Assembly (NCBI GenBank): GCA_964235765.1
Contig: CAXSDH010000011.1
Location: forward strand, 1-64,000
Origin: JAVVHH01 sp964235765
Lineage (GTDB): Bacteria > Pseudomonadota > Alphaproteobacteria > Acetobacterales > Acetobacteraceae
Reading direction: 5' to 3'
Length of the DNA stretch: 64,000 nt
Made by a program: the position numbers and the translations under genes. Under the pieces are notes generated by a model, which was not told the DNA's origin, did not search any database, and was given only the letters and a program-made list of their open reading frames with translations. Below, in pieces: positions 35,279 to 45,236 of this stretch. The stretch's first letter is position 1; every line of letters starts with the position of its first letter.

Positions 35279-37102
35279 ATGAACCCGCAGCCCAGCCAGG
35301 CCCTACCGATCGAGGACTATGCCCTGATCGGGGATTGCATGACCGCCGCCCTGGTCGGCCGCAACGGTAGCATCGACTGGCTATGCTGGCCGCGGTTCGA
35401 CAGCGCCGCGTGTTTCGCCGCCCTGCTCGGCACCTCCGATAATGGCTGCTTCCTGATCGCGCCTGCGACGCCGGGTCCGCCCGCGACCCGCCGCTACCGC
35501 AACGGCAGCCTTGTGCTCGAAACCCTGTTCGATACGCCGGACGGGCAGGTCGCGGTGATCGACTTCATGGTGCCCGAGAGCAGTAACAGCTGCATTGTCC
35601 GCATCGTGGAAGGCCGCGGCGGCGCCGTGCCAATGCGCATGGAACTGGCCTTGCGGTTCGACTACGGCATGTCGGTTCCCTGGGTCACCAGGCGGCCCGG
35701 GGGCAACGGCATCGTCGCGATCGCCGGGCCGGAGATGGTCGTGCTCCGCACCCCGGTCGCCCTGCAAGGCGAAGACTTGAAGACCGTCGCCGACTTCACG
35801 ATAGATGAAGGCGAGCGGGTGGCGTTCGTGCTCACGCATGGGCCGTCGCACCTGCCCCAGCCGACCAGCCTCGATCCGGACGACGCCCTGTTCGCCACGG
35901 AGTCCGGCTGGGCCGGGTGGTCGGGCCGCTGCACCTACCAGGGACCCTGGGCGGATGCGGTGAACCGCTCATTGCTGACCTTGAAAGGCCTGACCTACGG
36001 CCCGACCGGCGGCATCGTCGCGGCGCCGACCACCTCGCTGCCGGAGGCCATCGGCGGAGTCCGCAACTGGGACTACCGGTTTTGCTGGCTGCGCGACGCC
36101 ACGCTGACCCTGTTCGCCTTCATGCGCGCCGGCTATTTCGACGAGGCCACCCAATGGGCGGATTGGCTGCAGCGCAGCGTAGCCGGCAGCCCCGCGCAAA
36201 TTCAGATCATGTACGGCATCGGCGGCGAACGCCGGCTCGCGGAGTGGGAGGTGGATTGGCTGCCGGGCTACCAGGGGGCCGCCCCGGTCCGCGTCGGCAA
36301 TGCGGCCGCCGCGCAGTTGCAGTTGGACGTGTATGGGGAGGTCATGGGGGCGCTGCACGAGGCGCGCGCGGCGAAGCTGCTGACCAAATCCGACAGTTGG
36401 TCCTTGCAGCGCGGCATGCTGGAGCACCTCGAAACCGCCTGGCGGGAGCCGGATGAGGGCCTGTGGGAGACCCGGGGCGGGCGCCGGCACTTTACGTTCA
36501 GCAAGATCATGTCTTGGCTAGCCTTCGACCGCGGCATCTCGGATGCGGAGGCGAACGAGCTGGAAGCGCCGCTCGACCGCTGGCGCGCGGTTCGGGACGA
36601 GATCCACGCGACAGTCTGCCGCCAGGGCTTCGACCCCGGCCTGAACAGCTTCGTGCAAAGCTTCGGCTCGTCCGCGCTGGACGCCAGCTTGCTGATGATG
36701 GTGTCAACCGGGTTCCTGCCACCTGACGATCCCAGAGTGGTCGGCACGGTCGATGCCATCGAGCGCGATCTGACCGTAGACGGCTTCGTCCTGCGCTACC
36801 GCACCGATGGCGGCGGGGACGGACTGCCGGCCGGGGAGGGCGCCTTCCTTGCCTGCAGCTTTTGGCTGGCCATGGCCATGCACCTGCAAGGGCGGGTGGA
36901 GGACGCCCGCGCGCTGTTCGAGCGCTTGCTGGCGCTTTGCAACGACGTCGGCCTGTTGGCCGAGGAATACGATCCCCGCGCCCGCCGCTTCACCGGCAAC
37001 TTCCCGCAGGCGTTCAGCCACGTGGCGCTCGTGGCGGCGGCGATGACCCTGGCGGGGAAGAAAAAAGGCGGCGACGAGCCGGTCGCCGCCCGGCCGGGCT
37101 GA
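35279..37102 (+). CDS. Glycoside hydrolase family 15 (glucoamylase/trehalase-like)
   Basis: A 607-residue GH15 enzyme. The N-terminal domain starts PIEDYALIGDCMTAALVGRNGSIDWLCWPRFDS (in part: IEDYALIGDCMTAALVGRNG), typical of this bacterial group. The (alpha/alpha)6 catalytic domain has NWDYRFCWLRDATLT, GYQGAAPVRVGN and, for the general base, LLAEEYDPRARRFTGNFPQAFSH (in part: AEEYDPRARRFTGNFPQAFS). It has no signal peptide, so it acts in the cytoplasm, probably on trehalose or alpha-glucans; which one is not certain. Its last codons contain the terminator of the convergent RND operon. Confidence 0.92.
   Translation: MNPQPSQALPIEDYALIGDCMTAALVGRNGSIDWLCWPRFDSAACFAALLGTSDNGCFLIAPATPGPPATRRYRNGSLVLETLFDTPDGQVAVIDFMVPESSNSCIVRIVEGRGGAVPMRMELALRFDYGMSVPWVTRRPGGNGIVAIAGPEMVVLRTPVALQGEDLKTVADFTIDEGERVAFVLTHGPSHLPQPTSLDPDDALFATESGWAGWSGRCTYQGPWADAVNRSLLTLKGLTYGPTGGIVAAPTTSLPEAIGGVRNWDYRFCWLRDATLTLFAFMRAGYFDEATQWADWLQRSVAGSPAQIQIMYGIGGERRLAEWEVDWLPGYQGAAPVRVGNAAAAQLQLDVYGEVMGALHEARAAKLLTKSDSWSLQRGMLEHLETAWREPDEGLWETRGGRRHFTFSKIMSWLAFDRGISDAEANELEAPLDRWRAVRDEIHATVCRQGFDPGLNSFVQSFGSSALDASLLMMVSTGFLPPDDPRVVGTVDAIERDLTVDGFVLRYRTDGGGDGLPAGEGAFLACSFWLAMAMHLQGRVEDARALFERLLALCNDVGLLAEEYDPRARRFTGNFPQAFSHVALVAAAMTLAGKKKGGDEPVAARPG
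37061..37090 (-). terminator. Intrinsic terminator of the RND efflux operon, inside the GH15 gene
   Basis: On the minus strand GGCGGCGAC and GTCGCCGCC make a 9-bp GC-only-but-two stem with a six-base loop, followed directly by TTTTTT (plus-strand A6 at 37061-37066). It lies 79 bases beyond the stop of the last RND gene. On the plus strand the same bases encode the Lys-rich C-terminus of GH15, where A6 precedes the hairpin, so it terminates only leftward transcription. Confidence 0.8.
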
Positions 37103-37168
37103 TCTGCTACCCGTGCCGGCGGTAGCGCATCCGGCGACATTCGCGGCGCGTGCCACGACGCGTCAAGC

Positions 37169-40100
37169 CTACTCGGCCGGCGCGGGCTCCGCCCCGATGC
37201 GCGCGCGCCGCCGCCGGGTCAGCCGTTCCAGCGCCAGGTAGATCACCGGCGTCGTATATAGAGTAAGGGCCTGCGAGACGATCAGCCCGCCGCAGATCGC
37301 GATGCCCAAGGGGCGGCGGAACTCGGCCCCGGTGCCGGTTGCGAGCGCCAGCGGGATGGCGCCGAACAAGGCGGCAAGCGTCGTCATGATGATGGGGCGG
37401 AAGCGCTCCATGCAGGCCTCGAGGATGGCGTCGTGCGCCGGCAGGCCGCGCTCCCGCTCCGCCTCCAGCGCGAAATCCACGATCATGATCGCGTTCTTCT
37501 TGACGATGCCCATCAGCAGCACGATGCCGATGATGGCGAGGATGCCCAGGTCGGACCCGGTGGCCCACACCGCCAGCAGCGCGCCCAGCCCGGCCGAGGG
37601 CAGGGTCGAGATGATCGTCAGCGGGTGCAGCACGCTTTCGTAGAGCACGCCCAACACGATGTAGATGGCGATGATCGCCGCGCCGATCAGCATGGGTTGC
37701 GTCGCGAGCGACTTCTGCAGTTGCCCGGCGTCGCCCGCGAACTCGGTGCGTATGCTTTCGGGCAGGCGGAGGCTACGCGCCTTCTCCGTCACCAGCGCGA
37801 TCGCGTCGCCCTGGCTGGTGCCGGGCAGCAGGTTGAAGTTGATGCTGGCCGAGGGGAACTGCCCTTGATGGCGCACGGCAAGGGGTGCGGTGCTGCGTTC
37901 GAGCTTGACCACGCTGGTGATCGGGACCTGCATGCCGTTGGCGCCCGGCACCCAGAGCCGGTCCAGCAACGCGGGGTCGGTCTGCAGCCCGGGGAGCGTC
38001 TCCAGCACCACGCGATATTGGTTGCGCTGGGTATAGATGATCGACACCTGGCGTTGCGAGTAGGCGTTGTTGAGCGCCGCATCCACGGCGTTGATCGACA
38101 CGCCGAGGCGGGACGCCGCCTCGCGGTCGATCACCACGTTCGCCTGCGGCCCCGGCCGGTCCTGGTCGGAGTTCACGTCCTCGATCCCCGCCACGCCGCG
38201 CAGCGCTTCCTGCATCTTCAGCGTCCAGTCGCGCAGTTCCACGAGGTCCTGGCCCAGCAGCACGAACTGGAACCCGGTGCCGCCGGAGCGCCCGCCCTGG
38301 CGCAAATCCTGCGCCGACCAGAGATAGGTTTGCACGCCAGCCATTTGCGTGAGCTTCGGGCGCAAGCGGGCGATCACTTCCTCGCTCGTGGCCTCGCGTT
38401 CCCGCAAGGGCTTGAGGGAGATGGTCAGTTGCCCGCGGTTGATGCTGGACCAGCCGGAGGTGATGCCGATCGTGCTGCCGACGCTGGCGACCGCCGGGTC
38501 GGCCAGCAGCACGTCCACCACCCGCTTCTGGCGCCCCGTCATCGCGTCGAAGCTGATGTCGGGGCTGGCGATGGTGGTGCCCATCAGCAGCCCGGTGTCC
38601 TGGATGGGCAGGAAGCCCTTGGGCACCACGCCATACAGCTTGACGGTGCCGACCAGCACGGCGAGCGCGACCAGCAGCATCAGCCGCCGCCAGCGCAGCG
38701 CCCAGTCGAGGCTGCGCCGGTATCCCGCCTGCGCGCGGACAAAGCCGCGGTCCACGCCGCGGTCGATCCAGCCCCATAGGCCGCGGGGCGGGCGCGGCTT
38801 GCCCATGAACCGCCCGCACATCATGGGCGTGAGGGTGAGCGAGACGACGGCCGAGATGGCGATGGCCACCGTCAGCACCATGGCGAATTCGTGGAACAGC
38901 CGCCCCAAGATGCCGCCCATGAACAGGATCGGAATGAACACCGCGATCAACGAGATGCTGATGGAGACCACGGTGAAGCCGATCTGCCGCGCCCCCACCA
39001 AGGCGGCCTGCAACGGCGGCAGCCCACGTTCCTGGTGGCGGACGATGTTCTCGATCATGACGATGGCGTCGTCGACGACGAAGCCGACCGAGATGGTCAG
39101 TGCCATGAGGGAAAAGTTGTTCAGGCTGAAGCCCAGCAGGTACATGGCCCCGAGTGTGCCCGCGAGGCTCAGCGGCACGGTTACCGCGGCGGCCAAGGTG
39201 GGCACCAGCCGGCGCATGAACAAGGCGACCACCATCAGCACCAGCGCCACGCTGATCAGCAAGGTGACTTCCACGTCGTTGACGCTGGCCCGAATGGTGG
39301 TGGTCCGGTCGGAGAGGGTTTCCACGCGGATATCGGGCGGGATCCAGGCGAGCAGCTGGGGGAGGGTGGCGCGCACGCGGTCCACCGTGTCGATCACGTT
39401 GGCGCCCGCGGTTTTGGTCAGGGTCAGGAGGATGGCGGGCTTGGCGCCCTGCCAGGCGGCGAGCTTGGTGTTGGCGACGCCGTCCAGCACCTCGGCCACG
39501 TCGGAAAGCCGCACCGTGGCGCCGTTGGCGTTCTTCAGCACGAGCCGGGCGTAGTCGCTGGCCTGGGTGATCTGGCCGTTCAGCTCCAAGGTCTCGGCGC
39601 GCTCCGGGCCTTGCAGGCCGCCGACCGGGCCATTGACGTTGGCGCTGCGGATGGCCGTGTACACGTCCTGGCTGCTCAGCCCGGCGGCGTGCAGGGCGGC
39701 AGGGTTCAGCCGCACCCGAACGGCTGGCTTTTCGGCGCCGTTCACCGTCACTTGGCTGACGCCCTCGATCTGGCTCAGCCGCTGCGCCAGGATGGTGTCG
39801 GCGGCGTCGTACACCGCGGCGGTGCTCAGGGTGTCGCTGGTGAGCGACAGGGTCATGATGGGCGCTTCGGCCGGGTTGAACTTGCGGTAGTACGGCCGGG
39901 TCGGCAGGTCGGGGGGCAGGTCGGTGTAGGCGGCGTTGATCGCGGCCTGCACGTCGTGCGCGGCGCCCTCGATGCCGCGGTCGATGTCGAACTGGATGAC
40001 GATGGAGGTGCTGCCGGTGCTGCTGGTGCTGGTGATCTCGGTCACCCCGGGGATTTCGCCCAGGCGGCGCTCCAGGGGGGCGGCGATGCTGGCCGCCATG

Positions 40101-40273
40101 GTTTCCGGGTCCGCGCCGGGCCGGCCGGCGAGCACGACGATGGTGGGAATGTCCACGCTCGGCAGCGGCGCCACCGGCAGGAACCGGATGGCCACGAGCC
40201 CGGTCAGCAGGATGCCGAGCGCCAGAAGCAGGGTGGCGACCGGGCGGTGGATGAAGGGGGCGGAGATGTTCAT
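37169..40273 (-). CDS. mdtC: RND efflux permease, HAE1 type (MdtC-like)
   Basis: A 1034-residue resistance-nodulation-division pump with the usual 12 membrane helices and two large periplasmic loops. It begins NISAPFIHRPVATLLLALGI. The proton-relay pair lies in VGFVVDDAIVMIENIVRH (TM4), which marks the drug-exporting HAE1 class rather than the metal-exporting HME class. The start ATG overlaps the stop of the first RND gene (ATGA). MdtB and MdtC normally form mixed trimers, so this is probably the second subunit; B and C are named by order and resemblance only. Confidence 0.92.
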   Translation of the reverse strand: MNISAPFIHRPVATLLLALGILLTGLVAIRFLPVAPLPSVDIPTIVVLAGRPGADPETMAASIAAPLERRLGEIPGVTEITSTSSTGSTSIVIQFDIDRGIEGAAHDVQAAINAAYTDLPPDLPTRPYYRKFNPAEAPIMTLSLTSDTLSTAAVYDAADTILAQRLSQIEGVSQVTVNGAEKPAVRVRLNPAALHAAGLSSQDVYTAIRSANVNGPVGGLQGPERAETLELNGQITQASDYARLVLKNANGATVRLSDVAEVLDGVANTKLAAWQGAKPAILLTLTKTAGANVIDTVDRVRATLPQLLAWIPPDIRVETLSDRTTTIRASVNDVEVTLLISVALVLMVVALFMRRLVPTLAAAVTVPLSLAGTLGAMYLLGFSLNNFSLMALTISVGFVVDDAIVMIENIVRHQERGLPPLQAALVGARQIGFTVVSISISLIAVFIPILFMGGILGRLFHEFAMVLTVAIAISAVVSLTLTPMMCGRFMGKPRPPRGLWGWIDRGVDRGFVRAQAGYRRSLDWALRWRRLMLLVALAVLVGTVKLYGVVPKGFLPIQDTGLLMGTTIASPDISFDAMTGRQKRVVDVLLADPAVASVGSTIGITSGWSSINRGQLTISLKPLREREATSEEVIARLRPKLTQMAGVQTYLWSAQDLRQGGRSGGTGFQFVLLGQDLVELRDWTLKMQEALRGVAGIEDVNSDQDRPGPQANVVIDREAASRLGVSINAVDAALNNAYSQRQVSIIYTQRNQYRVVLETLPGLQTDPALLDRLWVPGANGMQVPITSVVKLERSTAPLAVRHQGQFPSASINFNLLPGTSQGDAIALVTEKARSLRLPESIRTEFAGDAGQLQKSLATQPMLIGAAIIAIYIVLGVLYESVLHPLTIISTLPSAGLGALLAVWATGSDLGILAIIGIVLLMGIVKKNAIMIVDFALEAERERGLPAHDAILEACMERFRPIIMTTLAALFGAIPLALATGTGAEFRRPLGIAICGGLIVSQALTLYTTPVIYLALERLTRRRRARIGAEPAPAE

Positions 40274-43200
40274 TCGGCCGGCGCCGGACGGGGCTGGGCG
40301 AACCGCAGGCGCAGGCGTTCGAAGGTCAGGTAGATCACCGGCGTGGTGTAGAGGGTCAGAACCTGGCTCAGCAGCAGCCCGCCCACGATGGTCAGGCCCA
40401 AGGGATAGCGCAGCTCCGACCCGGTGCCGCTCTCCAGCACCAGGGGAAGCGCGCCCAGCAGGGCGGCGGCCGTCGTCATCATGATGGGTCGGTAGCGCAG
40501 CAGGCAGGCTTCCTCGATGGCGGCGCGGGGCGACATGCCGTGCACCCGCTCCGCCTCAAGCGCGAAGTCGATCATGATGATGGCGTTCTTCTTGACGATG
40601 CCCATCAGCAGCACGATGCCGACGAGGGCCACCAAGGAGAGGTCCTGGCCGGCCAGCATGAGCGCCAGCAGCGCGCCGATCCCGGCCGAGGGCAGGGTGG
40701 AGAGGATGGTGACGGGGTGGATCGTGCTCTCGTACAGTACGCCGAGCACGATGTAGATCACGACAATGGCGGCCAGGATCAGCCAGGGCTCGCTGGCCAA
40801 GCTCGCCTGGAACTCGGCTGCGTCGCCGGAATAGCTGCCCACGATGGTGCGCGGCAGCCCCATGTCCCGCTCCGCCTGCGCCACCGCCGCCACCGCGTGG
40901 CTGAGGCTGGCGCCCGGGGCCAGGTTGAAGCTGATGGTCACCGAGGGGAACTGCGACTGATGCGTGATCGCCAGCGGCGCCGTGCCGCTGGTGATGCGCG
41001 CAATGGCGGAGAGCGGCACCTGCGCCCCGTTCAAGCCCGGCACCCGCAGCCGCTCGAGCGAACGCGGGTCCTGCTGCCAGGTGGGGTCGGCCTCCAGCAC
41101 CACCCGGTATTGGTTGGCCTGGCTGAAGATGGTGCTGATCTGCCGTTGGCCGAACGCGTCGTAGAGCGTGTCCTGCACCTCCTGCATGGTCACGCCCAGG
41201 CGCATCGCCGCATCCCGGTCCACCTGCACGCGGGTGGCGAAGCCCTCGTTCTGCTGGTCGGTCGCTACGTCCTGCAGCTCGGGCATGGTTCGTAGCTGGG
41301 CGAGCAGGCGGGGCCCCCAGGTCGCCAACTCCTGGGCGTCGGTGTCGAGCAGGGTGTATTGGAACTGGGTGCGGCTGATGCGGGTGCCGATTTGGATGTC
41401 CTGCACCGGCTGCATGAACACCGACATGCCGGGCACCCCGTCCATCGCGGCTTGCAGGCGGGCGATGACCACGGGCGCCGGGTCGCGCTCGGTGCGAGGC
41501 TTGAGGGCGATGGTCAGCCGTCCCGTGTTGGGCGTGGCGTTGATGGTGCCGGCGCCCACGAAGGAGACGACGCCGGAGACCGCGGGGTCTCGCAGCGCAA
41601 CCTCGGCGAGCCCGGTTTGCAGGCGGGCCATGCGCGGGATGGAGGCGCTTTGCGCGGCTTCGGTGACCGCGACGACGACGCCGGTGTCCTGCTGCGGCAG
41701 GAAGCCTTTCGGCACGATCACGTACAGCGCGATCGTGCCGGCCAGGGTGCCGACGGCAACCAGCAGCGTGACGCCCTGGAAGCGCAGCGCCACCATCAGG
41801 GTACGGCGATACAGCCGGGCGGAGGCGTCGAACCCGCGCTCGAACCAGCGGGTCAGCCGGCTGGGGGTCTCGTGGGCGCGCAGGAAGCGGCCGCACATCA
41901 TCGGGGTCAGCGTAAGGGACACCACGGCCGACACGATCACCGAGGTGCTCAGCACGACGGCGAACTCGTTGAACAGCCGCCCGACCACGCCGGTCATGAA
42001 CAGCAGCGGGATGAACACCGCGACCAAGGACACAGTCAGCGAGACGATGGTGAAGCCGATCTGCGCCGCACCCTTATAGGCGGCTTCCAGCGGCGGCACG
42101 CCCTGCTCGATGTAGCGCACCACGTTCTCGATCATGACGATGGCGTCGTCGACCACGAACCCGGTGGCGACGGTCAGCGCCATCAGGCTGAGGTTGTCGA
42201 GGCTGTAGCCGCACAGCGCCATCACGCCGAACGTGCCCATAAGGGACAGCGGCAGGGCGATTGCGGGGATCAGCGTGGCGCGGGCGCTGCGCAAGAACAG
42301 GTAGATCACGAACACCACCAGCCCGATCGACATGGCGAGCGTGAGTTGCACATCGAACACCGAGGCGCGGATGGTCTCGGTGCGGTCGGTGACGATCTGC
42401 ATCAGCACGGCGGCGGGGATGGCGCGCTGGAGGGCGGGCAGCGCCTCCTTGATGGCGGCCACGGTCGCGACGATGTTGGCGCCGGGCTGTCGCTGGATGT
42501 CCAGCACCACGGCGGGCTTGCCGTTGTACCAGCCCGCCACCCGGTCGTTTTCCACGCTGCCGACCACGCTGCCCACGTCGGAGAGGCGGACCGCGGCGGC
42601 GTTCCTGTAGGCGATCACCAGCGCGTTGTAAGCCGCTGGCGAGACCAGTTGATCGTTGGCGCCCAGCGCATAGGATTGGCGCGGCCCGTCGAAGCCGCCC
42701 TTGGCGCCGTTCACGTTGGCCGCCGCCACCGCGGTCCGCACATCCTCCAGCGAGAGGCCATAGGCGGCGACCCGGGCGGGATCGAGTTGCACCCGCACGG
42801 CCGGCCGCAAGCCGCCCTGCACGGTCACCTTGCCCACGCCGTCGATCTGGCTGAGCTTGGGTTGCAGCAGGGTGTCGGCGGCGTCGCTGATGCGGTCGAT
42901 GGCGAGGCTGTCCGAGGTGAGCGCCAGGGACAGGATCGGCGCGTCAGCCGGGTTCACCTTCGCGTACACGGGCGGGTAGGGCAGGCTTGCCGGCAGCGTG
43001 CCGGCCGCCGCGTTGATCGCCGCCTGCACATCCTGCGCGGCGCTGTCCATGCGGCGGTTCAGGTTGAACTGCAGCGTGATCTGGCTGGTGCCCTCGCTGC
43101 TGGTGCTGGTCATGGCGGCCAGGCCGGTGATTTGGCCGAATTGCCGCTCCAGCGACGCCGTGATCAAGGTCGCCACGGTGTCCGGCCCGGCGCCGGGCAA

Positions 43201-43350
43201 CTGCGTGGTTACCTGGATGGTCGGGAAATCGACCGTCGGCAACGCCGAGACGGGCAGCGCGCGGTAGCCGAGCGCGCCCGCCAACAGCACTGCCAAGGCG
43301 AGCAGCCAGGTGGCGACCGGCCGCGCTATGAAGGGCGCGGAGATGTTCAA
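40270..43350 (-). CDS. mdtB: RND efflux permease, HAE1 type (MdtB-like)
   Basis: A 1026-residue RND pump that is clearly paralogous to the next gene (same NISAPFIxRPVAT start, TGFVVDDAIVMIENVVRY in TM4). Start is TTG at 43350, one base after the GST stop (TGA-C-TTG), indicating translational coupling. Together with the MdtC-like protein, the fusion protein and the outer-membrane factor, it should form a proton-driven tripartite exporter for hydrophobic compounds. Confidence 0.92.
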   Translation of the reverse strand: MNISAPFIARPVATWLLALAVLLAGALGYRALPVSALPTVDFPTIQVTTQLPGAGPDTVATLITASLERQFGQITGLAAMTSTSSEGTSQITLQFNLNRRMDSAAQDVQAAINAAAGTLPASLPYPPVYAKVNPADAPILSLALTSDSLAIDRISDAADTLLQPKLSQIDGVGKVTVQGGLRPAVRVQLDPARVAAYGLSLEDVRTAVAAANVNGAKGGFDGPRQSYALGANDQLVSPAAYNALVIAYRNAAAVRLSDVGSVVGSVENDRVAGWYNGKPAVVLDIQRQPGANIVATVAAIKEALPALQRAIPAAVLMQIVTDRTETIRASVFDVQLTLAMSIGLVVFVIYLFLRSARATLIPAIALPLSLMGTFGVMALCGYSLDNLSLMALTVATGFVVDDAIVMIENVVRYIEQGVPPLEAAYKGAAQIGFTIVSLTVSLVAVFIPLLFMTGVVGRLFNEFAVVLSTSVIVSAVVSLTLTPMMCGRFLRAHETPSRLTRWFERGFDASARLYRRTLMVALRFQGVTLLVAVGTLAGTIALYVIVPKGFLPQQDTGVVVAVTEAAQSASIPRMARLQTGLAEVALRDPAVSGVVSFVGAGTINATPNTGRLTIALKPRTERDPAPVVIARLQAAMDGVPGMSVFMQPVQDIQIGTRISRTQFQYTLLDTDAQELATWGPRLLAQLRTMPELQDVATDQQNEGFATRVQVDRDAAMRLGVTMQEVQDTLYDAFGQRQISTIFSQANQYRVVLEADPTWQQDPRSLERLRVPGLNGAQVPLSAIARITSGTAPLAITHQSQFPSVTISFNLAPGASLSHAVAAVAQAERDMGLPRTIVGSYSGDAAEFQASLASEPWLILAAIVVIYIVLGVLYESTIHPVTILSTLPSAGIGALLALMLAGQDLSLVALVGIVLLMGIVKKNAIIMIDFALEAERVHGMSPRAAIEEACLLRYRPIMMTTAAALLGALPLVLESGTGSELRYPLGLTIVGGLLLSQVLTLYTTPVIYLTFERLRLRFAQPRPAPAE

Positions 43351-43351
43351 G

Positions 43352-43975
43352 TCAGACCGGCGGCTCGTGCGTGGCGGCCAGCAGGGCGTCCGACTCGTTG
43401 ACCTTGCGGACCGACGGCCGCTCGCCGATGCGCTTGGCGTAGGCCAGGAACTCCGGCCGTTCCGGGACCACCTTGAACGTGATCGTCCAAGTCAACGTCC
43501 TGCCCCACAGCAGGTCGGCCGCAGTGAACCGCTCGCCCAAGAGGTAGGGACCGGGCGCGAGCTGGGCGGCCAGGGTGGAGATCACGGCGTCGTAGTCGCC
43601 ATAGGGCGACATCTCCGGCCGGCCGGGATCGCGCTTCATCGCGCGGTCCACCACGGCAGGCTCGAACGCCGATCCGTAGAACGCCATCCAGCGGAGGTAC
43701 GGCCCGCGCAGGGGATCGCCGATGGGCGGGGCCAGCCCGGCGGCCGGAAAGGCATCGGCCAAATAGGTGTAGATGGCGCCCTGCTCGGTCACCACCGCCC
43801 CGTCATGGACGATGGCCGGCACCTTGCCCAGCGGGTTGATCGCCAGGTAGGCCGGCGCGCGGTTCTCCCCGGCCTGCCGGTTCAGCACGCGCATCTCGTG
43901 CGGCGCGCCCAGTTCCTCGAGCAGGATGCGCACCCCGGTCGAGCGCGTGTTCGGCGAGTGGTAGAACGTCAGCAT
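43352..43975 (-). CDS. Glutathione S-transferase
   Basis: A 207-residue cytosolic GST. The N-terminal thioredoxin-like domain (MLTFYHSPNTRSTGVRILLEEL, in part LTFYHSPNTRSTGVRILLEE) includes the cis-proline motif GKVPAIV and the E/S pair GAVVTEQGAIYTYLAD. The all-alpha C-terminal domain contains GERFTAADLLWG. Unusually, it sits between the membrane-fusion and RND genes of an efflux operon, 1 base from the RND start and 13 bases after the fusion-protein stop. It could conjugate substrates for the pump, but this is inference from position. Confidence 0.92.
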   Translation of the reverse strand: MLTFYHSPNTRSTGVRILLEELGAPHEMRVLNRQAGENRAPAYLAINPLGKVPAIVHDGAVVTEQGAIYTYLADAFPAAGLAPPIGDPLRGPYLRWMAFYGSAFEPAVVDRAMKRDPGRPEMSPYGDYDAVISTLAAQLAPGPYLLGERFTAADLLWGRTLTWTITFKVVPERPEFLAYAKRIGERPSVRKVNESDALLAATHEPPV

Positions 43976-43988
43976 GGCAACCTCTCCT

Positions 43989-45236
43989 TCAAGAACTTGA
44001 GCGCCGCTGCCCGCGCTGCGCGGTGCCCGGGGCGGTACGCTCCCGCGGAATCGCGTCCGGCGCGTTGCCGTCCGGCCCGGCCACCGCCACCTTCGCGCCG
44101 TCCGTGAGCCGCTGCGCCCCGTCGATGACCACCTGTTCGTTCGCCTGGATGCCTTCGGCCACCACGCTGACCTGGTCGTCCTCGTGCCCCACGCGCACGG
44201 CCCGGCGTTGCGCCGTGTTGGCCGGGGTGACCACGAATACGTAGGCGCCGCGCGGCCCCCGCTGCACGGCGGCGGTCGGCACCGTGACCACGCCGCGCTG
44301 CGTCTCGGCCAGCATGCGAACGTTGACGAACCCACCGGGCCACAGCTTCAGCCCGGCATTGGGGAAGGTGGCCTTCAGCTTGATGGTGCCGGTGGCCGGG
44401 TCCACCTGGTTGTCCAGCACGGCCAACTGGCCGCGGTCCAGCGGATCGGCCGCCGTCCCGCCTTGGCGCAGCGCCAGCACCTCCGGCATGCCGTCCTGCA
44501 TCGCTCCCGCAACCTGGGGCAGGGCCTGCTGCGGCAAGGTGAACACCACGGAAATCGGCTTCAGTTGGGTGATGACCGTGAGCGGCACGGTGTCTCCGGG
44601 ACGCGCGATGTTGCCCTTGTCCACCTGCCGCAGCCCAATCCGCCCGTCGATCGGCGCGGTGATCGTGGCATAGCTTAGTTGCGTCCGGGCGGTGTCGATC
44701 TGCGCCTGGTCGCCGCGCACCTGCGCCTCCAGTTGCGCGACCTGGGCGCGGGCGGTGTCCGATTGCTGGGCGCTGCTATAGGCTGTCGCGGCGAGCTTGG
44801 CGTAGCGGTTCGCGTCCAGCCGCGCATTGGCGAGGTTGGCCTCGTCCTGCTGCTTCTTGGCGGTGGCGGCGTCGAGGCTGGCCTGGTAGGGGCGGGGGTC
44901 GATCAAGGCCAGCACGTCCCCCGCCTTCACGTCCTGGCCCTCGCGGAACCGCACCTCAGTGAGCGGCCCCTCGATCATCGGCCGGATGGCAACCAGGTTG
45001 AAGGCCTGCACCGTGCCGAGGCCGTCGAGATACACCGGCACGTCCCGGGTCTCGCTGCGCGCGGCCAGCACGGGGATCGGCGTGTCGGGGTTGGCGCCGC
45101 CGCGCCCGCGCCCGCCGCCGCGCCCGCCGCCCGCGCCTCCGCTCGCCTGTTCGACGGGGGAGGGGCGCGCGTACCACCAATAGGCGCCGCCACCGGCAGC
45201 CCCAAGCAGCAGCAGGATCAGCAGCGCCCGCTTCAC
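43989..45236 (-). CDS. mdtA: RND membrane-fusion protein (MdtA-like)
   Basis: A 415-residue periplasmic adaptor. One N-terminal membrane anchor (KRALLILLLLGAAGGGAYWW) is followed by a Gly/Arg-rich linker with GGRGGGRGRGG, the lipoyl half-motifs (FREGQDVKAGDVLALIDPRP and TAPIDGRIGLRQVDKGNIAR), a coiled-coil hairpin between them and beta-barrel domains. It links the RND pumps to the outer-membrane factor. Its ATG overlaps the stop of the outer-membrane factor gene. Confidence 0.93.
   Translation of the reverse strand: MKRALLILLLLGAAGGGAYWWYARPSPVEQASGGAGGGRGGGRGRGGANPDTPIPVLAARSETRDVPVYLDGLGTVQAFNLVAIRPMIEGPLTEVRFREGQDVKAGDVLALIDPRPYQASLDAATAKKQQDEANLANARLDANRYAKLAATAYSSAQQSDTARAQVAQLEAQVRGDQAQIDTARTQLSYATITAPIDGRIGLRQVDKGNIARPGDTVPLTVITQLKPISVVFTLPQQALPQVAGAMQDGMPEVLALRQGGTAADPLDRGQLAVLDNQVDPATGTIKLKATFPNAGLKLWPGGFVNVRMLAETQRGVVTVPTAAVQRGPRGAYVFVVTPANTAQRRAVRVGHEDDQVSVVAEGIQANEQVVIDGAQRLTDGAKVAVAGPDGNAPDAIPRERTAPGTAQRGQRRSSS

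Noticed and set aside
37106..37126. GCTACC/GGTAGC hairpin just past GH15 as its terminator
   Set aside because: Six-pair stem, nine-base loop and no T run on the plus strand.
38891..40333. 480-codon plus-strand frame in the RND genes
   Set aside because: It spans the overlap of two certain RND genes and consists of His/Gln/Gly-rich shadow sequence.
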